A stretch of DNA of 64,000 nt. It comes from an uncultured Pseudomonas sp. GTDB lineage: Bacteria > Pseudomonadota > Gammaproteobacteria > Pseudomonadales > Pseudomonadaceae. The stretch covers positions 92,281 to 156,280 of the forward strand of contig NZ_CAJYVE010000020.1 of the NCBI RefSeq assembly GCF_913777995.1, given 5' to 3'. A program made the position numbers and the translations under genes. Below are positions 1 to 8,243 of the stretch, in pieces. The notes under the pieces were generated by a model that was given only the letters and a program-made list of their open reading frames with translations, was not told where the DNA came from and made no database searches. Positions within the stretch are counted from its first letter, which is position 1, and each line of letters opens with the position of its first letter.

Positions 1-514
1 CATTCCGGCCGTGCTCAAGGTCTGGGCCGCCGGCATCCGCGCCCCGGCGTTCCTGCAGGACATCGACGGGCTGGAAACCAACCGCATCAACCAGCTGCAG
101 GTGCTGCCGACCTTGCAGACCACCCGCGACGAAAACATCTTCGCCTTCGGCGACTGCGCCGCCTGCCCGCAGAAAGGCAGCGACCGCAATGTGCCGCCGC
201 GTGCCCAGGCCGCGCACCAGCAGGCCTCGCTGCTGGTCAAATCGCTGCGCCTGCGCATCGAAGGCAAGCCGCTGCCGGAGTACACCTACAAGGACTACGG
301 CTCGCTGATCTCGCTGTCGCGCTTCTCGGCGGTGGGCAATCTGATGGGCAACCTGACCGGTAGCGTCATGCTTGAAGGCTGGCTGGCGCGGATGTTCTAC
401 ATTTCCTTGTACCGCATGCACCAGATGGCCCTGTACGGGCCATTCCGCACGCTGATGCTGATGCTCGGCAGCCGCCTCGGCAAAGGCACCGAACCGCGCA
501 TGAAGCTGCACTGA
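1..514 (+). CDS. ndh: NADH dehydrogenase type II (NDH-2), C-terminal part, cut by window start
   Basis: Open from the window edge (in frame from base 2) to the TGA at 512-514, so only the last ~170 residues are seen. The segment [11 protein letters not shown] is the FAD-binding GD motif of the disulfide-oxidoreductase-like fold. It is preceded by a strand reading '[10 protein letters not shown]', as in bacterial NDH-2, and the C-terminal region carries the amphipathic and hydrophobic segments that attach the enzyme to the inner membrane. The family moves electrons from NADH to quinone without pumping protons. The N-terminal Rossmann motif lies outside the window, so the family call rests on the C-terminal half. 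No clear intrinsic terminator follows; a GC-rich inverted repeat without a T tract lies at about 522-545. Confidence 0.8.
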   Translation, partial: IPAVLKVWAAGIRAPAFLQDIDGLETNRINQLQVLPTLQTTRDENIFAFGDCAACPQKGSDRNVPPRAQAAHQQASLLVKSLRLRIEGKPLPEYTYKDYGSLISLSRFSAVGNLMGNLTGSVMLEGWLARMFYISLYRMHQMALYGPFRTLMLMLGSRLGKGTEPRMKLH

Positions 515-671
515 TCTGCCCGCCTGCCATGGGGCGGCTTGGGCCGAGAAGACTCTAGGTGCTTCGCGGCTCAAGCCTAGCCCACAGAAATTTCTTGAAT
601 CAAAGCCTTCCGCCATCAGTCACACCTTCAGACGGCCTGCAAACCGGCATGCCCATCGAATGAGGTGTTGT

Positions 672-1469
672 ATGGATTTGGCAATCAAGGGGCGGGTTGC
701 GCTGATCAGCGGCGCAAGCGGTGGTATCGGCCTGGCGACGGCGCGGCTGCTGGGCGAAGAAGGCGTGCACCTGGTGCTCACCGACATGAAGCAGGAGACG
801 CTGGAGAAAGCCTGCGCCGACCTGCCAGGCGAGCCACTGCTGGTGGCGGCGGACATGACCGACCAGAAGCAGGTAGAAGCGCTGGTCGAGAAAGCGCAGG
901 CGCGTTTCGGCCAGGTGGATATCGTGGTGCATACCGCCGGGGTCACCGGTGCCAAGGGCGACCCGCTGGAGCTGTCCGACGAAGACTACCAGCACGCCTG
1001 GGAAACCGATTTCTTTTCCGCCGTGCGTATCGCCCGCGCCACCCTGCCGAAGATGCGCAGCCGCCACTGGGGCCGCTTCGTGTGCATCACCTCGGAGAAC
1101 GCCGTACAGCCCTATTGGGAAGAGGCGGTGTACAACACCGCCAAGGCTGCTTTGGCGGCTTTCATGAAGAACCTTTCTTACAAGGAAGCCGCTCACGGCG
1201 TGCTGTGCAATACCGTAGCCCCGGCGTTCATCGAGACCGGCATGACCGACGGCATGATGGAACAGCGCGCCGAGGAAATGGGCGTGTCGTTCGATGAGGC
1301 GGTGGAAAGCTTTCTGGAACAAGAGCGGCCTGGCATCGTACAGAAGCGTCGTGGGCAACCCGAGGAAGTGGCAGCAGCCATCGCCTGGCTGGTGTCCGAC
1401 CGCGCGACCTTCGTCAATGGCAGCAACCTGCGGGTCGATGGCGGCTCGGTGCAGGCCGTGCAGAACTGA
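672..1469 (+). CDS. SDR-family NAD(P)-dependent oxidoreductase
   Basis: Classical short-chain dehydrogenase of 265 aa. The N-terminal TGxxxGxG-type motif reads SGASGGIG and is followed by an acidic residue in VLTDMK at the end of beta-2, which favours NAD(H). The active-site Ser lies in CITSEN and the YxxxK pair is in VYNTAKAAL. The C-terminal FVNGSNLRVDGG is the usual SDR ending. I chose the ATG at 672, which has GAGG at 662-665 six bases upstream, over the ATG at 660, which would put that ribosome site inside the gene. Substrate cannot be read from sequence. It stands alone between ndh and the tRNA cluster and ends at a strong bidirectional terminator. Confidence 0.85.
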   Translation: MDLAIKGRVALISGASGGIGLATARLLGEEGVHLVLTDMKQETLEKACADLPGEPLLVAADMTDQKQVEALVEKAQARFGQVDIVVHTAGVTGAKGDPLELSDEDYQHAWETDFFSAVRIARATLPKMRSRHWGRFVCITSENAVQPYWEEAVYNTAKAALAAFMKNLSYKEAAHGVLCNTVAPAFIETGMTDGMMEQRAEEMGVSFDEAVESFLEQERPGIVQKRRGQPEEVAAAIAWLVSDRATFVNGSNLRVDGGSVQAVQN

Positions 1470-1486
1470 GCCCAGACACCCAAACG

Positions 1487-1516
1487 AAAAAAGGCGTCCC
1501 GAAGGACGCCTTTTTT
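1487..1516. terminator. Bidirectional intrinsic terminator
   Basis: Perfect 7-bp stem GGCGTCC/GGACGCC (1493-1499 and 1504-1510) with loop CGAA, flanked by six A on the left and six T on the right. It can end the SDR transcript on the plus strand and the tRNA transcript arriving on the minus strand. Confidence 0.9.
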
Positions 1517-1576
1517 CCGGTTCAGCGCAACTGGCTCTGAACCTGTATTTTCGCCCCGGCTGATGCCGAGTGAAAA

Positions 1577-1653
1577 TGGTCGGGGTGAGGGGATTCGAAC
1601 TCCTGACATCCTGCTCCCAAAGCAGGCGCGCTACCGGGCTGCGCTACACCCCG
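1577..1653 (-). tRNA. tRNA-Pro (anticodon TGG), copy 1
   Basis: 77-nt cloverleaf on the minus strand with genomically encoded CCA (TGG at 1577-1579 on the plus strand). The anticodon stem is CCTGC/GCAGG with TTTGGGA in the loop, giving anticodon TGG. The T arm has GTTCGAATC and the acceptor stem starts CGGGGTG. It differs from the second tRNA-Pro copy by one D-loop base. Confidence 0.95.
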
Positions 1654-1664
1654 AGGTGACACAA

Positions 1665-1688
1665 GAAAACGCCCGTTAAGGCGTTTTC
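1665..1688 (-). terminator. Terminator-like hairpin between tRNA-Lys and the last tRNA-Pro
   Basis: Perfect 9-bp stem GAAAACGCC/GGCGTTTTC with a 6-nt loop. Read on the minus strand, the 3' arm runs into TTTTCTTG, which resembles a weak intrinsic terminator. A second dyad, GATGATGC/GCATCATC, lies next to it at 1695-1715. Either could instead be a processing hairpin. Confidence 0.5.
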
Positions 1689-1750
1689 CGAATGATGATG
1701 CAATTGGCATCATCTCCCTAAGATTCGACCTGAAACAGCCAGATCAAAAA

Positions 1751-1826
1751 TGGTGGGTCGTGTAGGATTCGAACCTACGACCAATTGGTTAAAAGCCAAC
1801 TGCTCTACCAACTGAGCTAACGACCC
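1751..1826 (-). tRNA. tRNA-Lys (anticodon TTT)
   Basis: 76-nt minus-strand cloverleaf starting GGGTCGTTAGCTCAG. The anticodon loop CTTTTAA gives TTT. The T arm is GGTTCGAATC and CCA is encoded (TGG at 1751-1753 on the plus strand). Confidence 0.95.
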
Positions 1827-1832
1827 AAAACA

Positions 1833-1909
1833 TGGTCGGGGTGAGGGGATTCGAACTCCTGACATCCTGCTCCCAAAGCAGGCGCGCTACCGGACTGCGC
1901 TACACCCCG
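1833..1909 (-). tRNA. tRNA-Pro (anticodon TGG), copy 2
   Basis: 77-nt minus-strand cloverleaf with encoded CCA, identical to copy 1 except for one base in the D loop (CGGACT versus CGGGCT, plus-strand reading). It sits seven bases from tRNA-Lys. Confidence 0.95.
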
Positions 1910-1937
1910 ACAAATACAGCTTACCGCTCGTTGAATC

Positions 1938-2013
1938 TGGCTCCGCGACCTGGACTCGAACCAGGGACCCAATGATTAACAGTCATTTGCTCTACCGACT
2001 GAGCTATCGCGGA
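1938..2013 (-). tRNA. tRNA-Asn (anticodon GTT)
   Basis: 76-nt minus-strand cloverleaf starting TCCGCGATAGCTCAG with anticodon loop CTGTTAA and CCA encoded at the left end. It is the first gene of the tRNA operon, about 105 nt downstream of the predicted start of transcription. Confidence 0.95.
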
Positions 2014-2126
2014 TCGTTTTCAGATTCAGCTACGGCGTTGAATTTAAACGCTTTTTAGCTTCAATTCAACCTCTTTGACATTTTTGCTTCGCGTTTCGCG
2101 TTGCGTTCACGTCTCTGAGGCGCGCC

Positions 2127-2154
2127 ATTCTACAAGAAACAATTACCCTGTCAA
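2127..2154 (-). promoter_or_regulatory. Sigma-70 promoter of the tRNA operon
   Basis: Minus strand: perfect -35 TTGACA (2149-2154), 16-bp spacer, -10 TAGAAT (2127-2132), followed by the GC-only discriminator GGCGCGCC. A GC-rich discriminator after a near-consensus promoter is the hallmark of stable-RNA promoters under stringent control. Confidence 0.8.
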
Positions 2155-2235
2155 CACCCTAAATTGCTTTTACTACAATGATTTGCGATTTTTTTTCGAA
2201 GTGTCTGTCCAGCCTAGAAAAACACCCCATTGCTG

Positions 2236-2270
2236 CATAAAAGAAAGGGCTCCCTCAAGGAGCCCTTCTT
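2236..2270 (-). terminator. Intrinsic terminator of clpB
   Basis: Stem AAGGGCTCC/GGAGCCCTT (2245-2253 and 2259-2267). On the minus strand the 3' arm continues as CTTTCTTTTA. It lies about 20 bases after the clpB stop. Confidence 0.85.
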
Positions 2271-2287
2271 GTGCCACAACGCCGGAA

Positions 2288-4852
2288 TCAGGCGAAGACG
2301 ATTTCGTCGTCCTGCAGGCTGGCGGTAATGTTCGCCCCCGGCACGAAGCGCCCGGAGAGAATCAGTTGCGCCAGCGGGTTCTCGATCCAGCGCTGGATCG
2401 CCCGCTTCAACGGCCGGGCGCCATACACCGGGTCGTAGCCCACCGCGATCAGCTTGTCCAACGCCTCGGGGCTGAGGGTCAGGGTCAGCTCGCGCTCGGC
2501 CAGGCGGCTGAGCAGGCGGCTGAGCTGGATCTGCGTGATACCGGCGATCTGCTCACGGCCCAGCGGTTCGAAGATCACCACCTCGTCGATACGGTTGATG
2601 AACTCGGGGCGGAAATGCGTACCCACTGCGTCCATCACCGCCGCGCGCTGCGCTTCGCGGTCACCGGACAACTCCTGGATCTGCGCCGAGCCCAGGTTGG
2701 AGGTCATGACGATCACCGTATTGCGGAAATCCACGGTCCGCCCATGGCTGTCGGTCAGACGGCCATCCTCAAGCACTTGCAGCAGGATGTTGAACACATC
2801 GGTGTGGGCCTTTTCCACTTCGTCGAGCAGGATCACCGAGTAAGGCTTGCGTCGCACCGCCTCGGTCAGATAACCGCCCTCCTCGTAGCCCACGTAGCCT
2901 GGTGGTGCACCAATCAGCCGTGCCACGGAGTGCTTCTCCATGAACTCGGACATGTCGATGCGCACCATGGCCTCTTCGGTGTCGAAGAGGAACTCCGCCA
3001 GCGCCTTGCACAGCTCGGTCTTGCCCACCCCGGTCGGGCCGAGGAACATGAACGAACCACTCGGCCGGTTGGGGTCGGCCAGACCGGCACGCGAACGCCT
3101 TACCGCGTTGGCCACCGCCACCACGGCCTCTTCCTGGCCAATCACCCGCTCATGCAGCAGGCTTTCCATCTTCAGCAGCTTGTCGCGCTCGCCTTCGAGC
3201 ATCTTCGACACCGGGATACCGGTCCACTTGGAAACCACCTCGGCAATTTCTTCTTCGGTTACCCGGCTGCGCAGCAGCTGGTTCTCCGGCTTGCCGTGCT
3301 GGTCGACCATCTGCAGGCTGCGCTCCAGGTCCGGGATGATCCCGTACTGCAGCTCGGCCATGCGGTTCAGGTCGCCGCGACGCCGGGCGGCTTCAAGCTC
3401 CTGACGCGACTGTTCGATCTGCTGCTGGATCTGTGCCGAGCCGGTGACTTCGGCCTTTTCCGAGGTCCATACCTCTTCGAGGTCGGAGTACTCACGCTCC
3501 AGCCGGTCGATCTCGACCTGAAGCTTTTCCAGGCGCTTGAGGGTCGCCTCGTCGGTTTCCTTCTTCAGCGCCTGCGCCTCGACCTTCAGCTGAATCAGGC
3601 GACGCTCCAGGCGGTCCAGCACTTCAGGCTTGGAGTCGATCTCCATGCGAATGCGGCTGGCTGCTTCATCTATGAGGTCGATGGCCTTGTCCGGCAACTG
3701 CCGGTCGGTGATGTAGCGATGGCTCAGGCGCGCGGCGGCGATGATCGCACCGTCGGTGATCGCCACCTTGTGGTGGACCTCGTAGCGTTCTTTCAGGCCA
3801 CGCAGAATGGCGATGGTGTCTTCTTCGCTCGGCTCGTCGACCAGCACTTTCTGGAAACGCCGCTCAAGGGCCGCGTCCTTCTCGATGAACTGCCGGTATT
3901 CGTTGAGGGTGGTGGCGCCCACGCAATGCAGCTCGCCCCGCGCCAGGGCCGGCTTGAGCATGTTGCCGGCATCCATGGCGCCCTCGCCCTTGCCCGCGCC
4001 GACCATGGTGTGCAGCTCATCGATGAACAGGATGATCTGCCCTTCCTGCTTGGCCAGCTCGTTGAGCAGCGACTTGAGGCGCTCTTCGAACTCGCCACGG
4101 AACTTGGCACCGGCGATCAGCGCGCCCATGTCCAGCGACAACAGGCGCTTGCTCTTCAGGCCGTCGGGCACTTCACCGTTGATGATGCGCTGGGCCAGCC
4201 CCTCGGCGATGGCAGTCTTGCCCACACCGGGCTCGCCGATCAGTACCGGGTTGTTCTTGGTGCGGCGCTGCAGAACCTGGATGGTGCGGCGAATCTCGTC
4301 GTCACGGCCGATCACCGGGTCGAGCTTGCCTTCTTCGGCACGCTTGGTCAGGTCGATGGTGTACTTGTCCAGGGCCTGGCGGGATTCCTCGACGTTGGGA
4401 TCGTTGACCGCATTGCCGCCGCGCAGGTTGTTGACCGCATTCTCCAGGGCCTTCTTGCTCACGCCCTGGCCGAGCAGCAACTTGCCGATCTTGGTGTTTT
4501 CATCGAGCGCCGCGAGCAGCACCAGCTCGCTGGAAATGAACTGGTCGCCCTTCTGCTGGGCCAGGCGATCAGCCTGGTTGAGCAGGCGCGCCATGTCCTG
4601 CGACAGGTTCACGTCGCCGGTAGGGTTCTGGATCTTCGGCAAGGCGTCGAGTTCTTTACCCAGTTCCTTGCGCAGGCTATTGATGTCGAAGCCGACCTGC
4701 ATCAGCAGGGGCTTGATGGAACCGCCCTGCTGTTCGAGCAGGGCCTGGAACAGATGCACAGGTTCGATGGCCGGATGATCGAAACCCACGGCCAACGACT
4801 GGGCATCGGATAAAGCGAGCTGGAGCTTGCTGGTCAATCTGTCGATACGCAT
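2288..4852 (-). CDS. clpB: ATP-dependent disaggregase ClpB (Hsp100)
   Basis: 854-aa, full-length Hsp100. An N-terminal Clp repeat domain ([20 protein letters not shown]) is followed by AAA-1 with Walker [14 protein letters not shown] near residue 205 and Walker [10 protein letters not shown]. The middle coiled-coil region (~400-530) is rich in Glu, Lys and Arg and contains 'LERSL'. AAA-2 has Walker [11 protein letters not shown] near 605 and pore loop GYVGYEEGG. The middle domain and the lack of a ClpX-type zinc finger separate it from ClpA and ClpC. With DnaK/DnaJ/GrpE it threads proteins out of aggregates in the cytoplasm. It is monocistronic, with GAGGAAGG upstream of ATG 4852, a sigma-32 promoter and its own terminator. 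Confidence 0.97.
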   Translation of the reverse strand: MRIDRLTSKLQLALSDAQSLAVGFDHPAIEPVHLFQALLEQQGGSIKPLLMQVGFDINSLRKELGKELDALPKIQNPTGDVNLSQDMARLLNQADRLAQQKGDQFISSELVLLAALDENTKIGKLLLGQGVSKKALENAVNNLRGGNAVNDPNVEESRQALDKYTIDLTKRAEEGKLDPVIGRDDEIRRTIQVLQRRTKNNPVLIGEPGVGKTAIAEGLAQRIINGEVPDGLKSKRLLSLDMGALIAGAKFRGEFEERLKSLLNELAKQEGQIILFIDELHTMVGAGKGEGAMDAGNMLKPALARGELHCVGATTLNEYRQFIEKDAALERRFQKVLVDEPSEEDTIAILRGLKERYEVHHKVAITDGAIIAAARLSHRYITDRQLPDKAIDLIDEAASRIRMEIDSKPEVLDRLERRLIQLKVEAQALKKETDEATLKRLEKLQVEIDRLEREYSDLEEVWTSEKAEVTGSAQIQQQIEQSRQELEAARRRGDLNRMAELQYGIIPDLERSLQMVDQHGKPENQLLRSRVTEEEIAEVVSKWTGIPVSKMLEGERDKLLKMESLLHERVIGQEEAVVAVANAVRRSRAGLADPNRPSGSFMFLGPTGVGKTELCKALAEFLFDTEEAMVRIDMSEFMEKHSVARLIGAPPGYVGYEEGGYLTEAVRRKPYSVILLDEVEKAHTDVFNILLQVLEDGRLTDSHGRTVDFRNTVIVMTSNLGSAQIQELSGDREAQRAAVMDAVGTHFRPEFINRIDEVVIFEPLGREQIAGITQIQLSRLLSRLAERELTLTLSPEALDKLIAVGYDPVYGARPLKRAIQRWIENPLAQLILSGRFVPGANITASLQDDEIVFA

Positions 4853-4929
4853 TAGTCACCTTCCTCTTGCGTCAGAGCAGGCCGGAGTAATGAACACACC
4901 TGTAAAGAAAACCTGCCGGGTTACCGCTT

Positions 4930-4957
4930 AGATGCGGACGATTCTGCAGGATTCAAG
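4930..4957 (-). promoter_or_regulatory. Sigma-32 (RpoH) promoter of clpB
   Basis: Minus strand: -35 CTTGAAT (4951-4957), 13-bp spacer, -10 CCGCATCT (4930-4937), against the RpoH consensus CTTGAAA-N13-15-CCCCATNT. It lies 78 bp upstream of the clpB start, as expected for a heat-shock gene. Confidence 0.8.
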
Positions 4958-4977
4958 TGAATGCGGATTGACAGATG

Positions 4978-5709
4978 TCAGGCGTTGGCCAGCCAGACCA
5001 GCGAGGCGAAACGGCCGGTACGGGCGCTGCGCCGGTAGGAGAAGAAACGCGTGTCGGTGTAGGTGTCCAGACCGCCGCCATACACGGCGTCGATGCCGTG
5101 TGCGGCCAGGCGCAGGCGCGCCAGGGCATAGATGTCGGCCATGAAGCGCCCGGCATTGATACTGGGAATGAAGGCCGCAGCGGTTTGCGGGTGGCTGGAC
5201 ACGAAGGCCTCACGCACCTCGCCGCCCACTTCGAAGGACGGCTGACCGATGGCCGGACCCAGCCACACCAGAATTTCACCGGGGGCGACCGCCAGGCTGT
5301 CAGCGGTGGCCTCCAGCACACCCGCGGCCAGGCCGCGCCAGCCGGCATGGGCAGCGGCGACCCGCGTACCGGCACGGTCGCAGAACAGCGCGGGCAGGCA
5401 GTCGGCGGTCATGATGGTGCAGGCCACTCCGGGTATGGCGGTCCAACTGGCATCGGCTTCATCGACCCGCGCCGGGTCGGCCTGCACCACATTCACGCCA
5501 TGTACCTGGCTCAGCCAGGCCGGCTGCACCTGCAGGGTGTCGGTCAACTGTCGGCGATTGCTCGCCACGGCCTGGGCGTCGTCCTGTACATGTGCGCCCA
5601 GGTTGAAACTGTCGAAAGGCGCCTGGCTGGCCCCACCGGCACGCGTGGTCACGCAGGCACGCACGTTGGCCGGAGCAGGCCAGTCCGGGATCAGCCAGTC
5701 GTGTTTCAC
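4978..5709 (-). CDS. pgeF: Peptidoglycan editing factor PgeF / multicopper polyphenol oxidase (YfiH, DUF152)
   Basis: 243 aa, normal for the family. HAGWRG is the signature holding metal-site His residues, and conserved Cys are in ACTIMTADCLPALF. In Escherichia coli the homologue removes mis-incorporated L-Ser from peptidoglycan precursors; relatives have purine-nucleoside phosphorylase or laccase-like activity. The start is GTG at 5709, whose GTGA overlaps the rluD stop by four bases, so the two are translationally coupled. The pair rluD-pgeF is widespread upstream of clpB. Confidence 0.88.
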   Translation of the reverse strand: MKHDWLIPDWPAPANVRACVTTRAGGASQAPFDSFNLGAHVQDDAQAVASNRRQLTDTLQVQPAWLSQVHGVNVVQADPARVDEADASWTAIPGVACTIMTADCLPALFCDRAGTRVAAAHAGWRGLAAGVLEATADSLAVAPGEILVWLGPAIGQPSFEVGGEVREAFVSSHPQTAAAFIPSINAGRFMADIYALARLRLAAHGIDAVYGGGLDTYTDTRFFSYRRSARTGRFASLVWLANA

Positions 5710-6668
5710 CCGACGAACGCCTCGCGGTCCTGCTTGAGCAGCGACAGCAGCCAGACGAAGTCTTCCGGCAGCGGCGACTCCCAGCGCATGCGCTGGCCGG
5801 TGGCCGGGTGGTCCAGCTCCAGGAAGCGGGCGTGCAGGGCCTGACGCGGGAAGGTCTTGAGCGACTCCACCAAGGTCGGGCTGGCGGCCGGCGGAATGCG
5901 GAAGCGCCCGCCATAGACCGGGTCACCGATCAGTGGGAAGCCGACATGGGCCATGTGGACGCGGATCTGGTGGGTACGGCCGGTTTCCAGCTTGACCCGC
6001 ACATGGGTATGGGAGCGGAAGCGCTCCAGCACGCGGTAGTGACTCACCGCGGGCTTGCCGCCTTCCATCACCGCCATGCGCTGGCGCTGCTGGCCATGAC
6101 GGCCGATGGGTGCGTCGATCTTGCCGCCGGCGGTGACCACACCGAGCACCACGCATTCATAGATGCGGCTGACGGTACGGCTTTGCAGCTGGTTGACCAG
6201 TTGGGTCTGCGCCTGCAGGGTCTTGGCCACCACCATGAGGCCGGTGGTGTCCTTGTCCAGACGGTGGACGATGCCGGCACGCGGCACATTGACGATGTCC
6301 GGCACGTGGTGCAGCAAGGCGTTGAGCAGGGTGCCATCGGCATGCCCCGCTGCCGGGTGCACCACCAGGCCGGCCGGCTTGTTGATGACCAGGATCTGCT
6401 CGTCCTCGTAGACGATGTCCAGCTCGATGTCCTGGGCGACCCACTCACCCTGGGCCTCCTGCTCGGCGGTCAGGTGCAGTACGGAGCCGCCATGGACGGT
6501 GTCGCGCGGGCGCAGCACCTGGCCGTCGACGGTCAGGCGACCGTCCTTGATCCAGGTGACAAGACGCGAACGCGAGTATTCGGCGAACAGTTGGGCGGCG
6601 ACCTGATCGAGGCGTTGACCGCCGGATTCGGACGGCACCTCGGCGCTGAGTTCTATATTTTCGGACAT
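5706..6668 (-). CDS. rluD: 23S rRNA pseudouridine(1911/1915/1917) synthase RluD
   Basis: 320 aa with an N-terminal S4 RNA-binding domain (GQRLDQVAAQLFAEYSRSRL, ~16-36) and an RsuA/RluA catalytic domain whose Asp nucleophile sits in HRLDKDTTGL. The later ETGRTHQIRVH motif is also present. RluD modifies helix 69 of 23S rRNA, which is needed for 50S maturation and termination. It is divergent from bamD, an arrangement common in gammaproteobacteria. There is no strong Shine-Dalgarno before the ATG at 6668, but the S4 domain begins soon after, so this start is likely. Confidence 0.95.
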   Translation of the reverse strand: MSENIELSAEVPSESGGQRLDQVAAQLFAEYSRSRLVTWIKDGRLTVDGQVLRPRDTVHGGSVLHLTAEQEAQGEWVAQDIELDIVYEDEQILVINKPAGLVVHPAAGHADGTLLNALLHHVPDIVNVPRAGIVHRLDKDTTGLMVVAKTLQAQTQLVNQLQSRTVSRIYECVVLGVVTAGGKIDAPIGRHGQQRQRMAVMEGGKPAVSHYRVLERFRSHTHVRVKLETGRTHQIRVHMAHVGFPLIGDPVYGGRFRIPPAASPTLVESLKTFPRQALHARFLELDHPATGQRMRWESPLPEDFVWLLSLLKQDREAFVG

Positions 6669-6817
6669 GACCAGACTGGGAGGCGGCTAGCCTTTGGTTT
6701 CGGCTGCGCGCTTGTGGTTAAATACGGCGTCATTTGCCCCGGCACTTTTGCGGGGCGCTCATCATAACAGGACGGCCCCGCCCAAGACAGCAGGCCGTTA
6801 TAGGGACGCAAGCCGCC

Positions 6818-7834
6818 ATGCAAGTGAAACACCTGCTGCTGATCGCCATCCTCGCAACGACCGCGGCCTGCTCGTCGAAAGAAGTCATCGACGAGAACCT
6901 GAGCGAAGTCGAGCTGTACCAGCAGGCGCAGAACGACCTGAACAACAAGAGCTACAACAGTGCCACCGAGAAACTCAAGGCCCTGGAGTCGCGCTACCCG
7001 TTCGGCCGTTACGCCGATCAGGCTCAACTGGAGCTGATCTACGCGAACTACAAGAACAGCGAGCCGGAAGCCGCCAAGTCGGCCGCCGAGCGTTTCATTC
7101 GTCTGCATCCCCAGCACCCCAACGTCGACTACGCCTACTACATGCGCGGCCTGACCTCCTTCGACCAGGACGTCGGCCTGCTGGCGCGCTTCCTGCCCCT
7201 GGACCAGACCAAGCGTGACCCGGGCGCAGCGCGTGACTCGTTCAACGAGTTCGCCCAGCTCACCAGCCGCTACCCCAACAGCCGCTACGCGCCAGACGCC
7301 AAGCAGCGCATGATCTACCTGCGCAACCTGCTGGCCTCCTACGAAATCCACGTGGCTGACTACTACCTGACCCGTCAGGCCTATGTAGCCGCTGCCAACC
7401 GTGGCCGCTACGTGGTGGAGAACTTCCAGGAAACCCCTTCGGTCGGCGACGGCCTGGCGGTGATGGTCGAGTCCTACCAGCGCCTGCACCTGGACGACCT
7501 GGCGGCCACCAGCCTGGAAGTGCTGAAGGCCAACTACCCGAACCATCCACAGCTGGCCGGTGGCGAGTTCACCCCGCGCGAGCCGGAAGCCGACAACCGC
7601 TCCTGGCTGTCCAAGGCGACCCTGGGCCTGATCGGCAACGGCGCGCCGCTGCCACCGGGCGAGACCCGCGCAAACCAGGACATCGTGCGCCAGTACGAAG
7701 AAGCCAAGCAGGCCATTCCGAAAGAGCTGCTGCCGGAAAACCAGGCACAGGTCGAGGAAGAAGCGGCCAAGAACGCCGAAGGCAAGAAGAGCCGTTCGTG
7801 GTTCAGCTACATGACCTTCGGCCTGTTCGACTAA
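6818..7834 (+). CDS. bamD: Outer membrane protein assembly factor BamD (ComL) lipoprotein
   Basis: 338 aa from the ATG at 6818. The start gives a short lipoprotein signal ([18 protein letters not shown]) with the lipobox Cys at residue 18; an in-frame ATG at 6734 would push the lipobox too far in. The mature part is TPR-like ([34 protein letters not shown]) as in BamD, the essential lipoprotein of the BAM complex that inserts outer-membrane beta-barrels. The Lys/Glu-rich C-terminal tail (~290-330) is longer than in E. coli, which seems usual for pseudomonads. It ends at an intrinsic terminator. Confidence 0.95.
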   Translation: MQVKHLLLIAILATTAACSSKEVIDENLSEVELYQQAQNDLNNKSYNSATEKLKALESRYPFGRYADQAQLELIYANYKNSEPEAAKSAAERFIRLHPQHPNVDYAYYMRGLTSFDQDVGLLARFLPLDQTKRDPGAARDSFNEFAQLTSRYPNSRYAPDAKQRMIYLRNLLASYEIHVADYYLTRQAYVAAANRGRYVVENFQETPSVGDGLAVMVESYQRLHLDDLAATSLEVLKANYPNHPQLAGGEFTPREPEADNRSWLSKATLGLIGNGAPLPPGETRANQDIVRQYEEAKQAIPKELLPENQAQVEEEAAKNAEGKKSRSWFSYMTFGLFD

Positions 7835-7852
7835 GCCGAGCGGTTAACGATC

Positions 7853-7882
7853 AAAGAGGCCCACGGGCCTCTTTGTCGTTTC
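7853..7882 (+). terminator. Intrinsic terminator of bamD
   Basis: Stem AAAGAGGCC/GGCCTCTTT (7853-7861 and 7866-7874), loop CACG, followed by GTCGTTTCT. Eighteen bases after the bamD stop. Confidence 0.75.
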
Positions 7883-8000
7883 TGCGGCCATGCTTCGGCG
7901 GACTAGCCCGGTCGCCGGGATGGCGCAATGCCTTGCGCCCCTGTGCGGCATTCCCGTCCTTGGCTAAACTGCGCAATCAACTCACTTCGATCGGTTCTCC

Positions 8001-8243
8001 ATGATTCGCATCATTCTCTGGGCAGCCCTGATCCTGGCGGCCATCTGGTTCGTCAAGCGCCTGCTCAACCCGCCCAGCCGCAAACCCGCTGCCGATGCCT
8101 CGGCTCAGGATGCTCCCGCGCCCATGGTGCGCTGTGCGCAATGCGGCGTTCATCTGCCTCGCGACCGTGCATTGAGCCAGGAACAGCAATGGTATTGCAG
8201 CGAGGCTCACCGGCTCCAAGGCCCCGCCTCACGTGAGCGTTGA
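8001..8243 (+). CDS. PP0621-family small membrane-anchored protein
   Basis: 80 aa. It has one N-terminal transmembrane helix (IILWAALILAAIWFVKRLL), a short Pro/Ala linker, then a compact putative metal-binding motif CAQCGVHLPRDRALSQEQQWYCSEAH with three Cys and two His. This matches the small 'PP0621' family known only by genomic context, consistently found immediately upstream of pilS-like genes. Function is unknown; a membrane-tethered zinc-ribbon-like knuckle is inference. It overlaps the GTG start of pilS by 11 bases, so the two are co-translated and it may belong to the PilSR unit. Confidence 0.8.
   Translation: MIRIILWAALILAAIWFVKRLLNPPSRKPAADASAQDAPAPMVRCAQCGVHLPRDRALSQEQQWYCSEAHRLQGPASRER

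Noticed and set aside
1570-2020. tRNA cluster as an integration site for a genomic island
   Set aside because: No integrase gene, no duplicated tRNA 3' end beyond the complete tRNA-Pro copies, and both flanks are ordinary core genes.
2075-4813. A 912-residue open frame antisense to clpB, and similar long antisense frames over ileS (20758-22803), murJ/ribF (23666-25768), morA (43974-46589), cioAB (58411-61011) and others
   Set aside because: They mirror real conserved genes in high-GC DNA, where the antisense frame rarely meets stops. They show Gln/His/Arg/Ala-rich low-complexity translations, no domain and no ribosome site.
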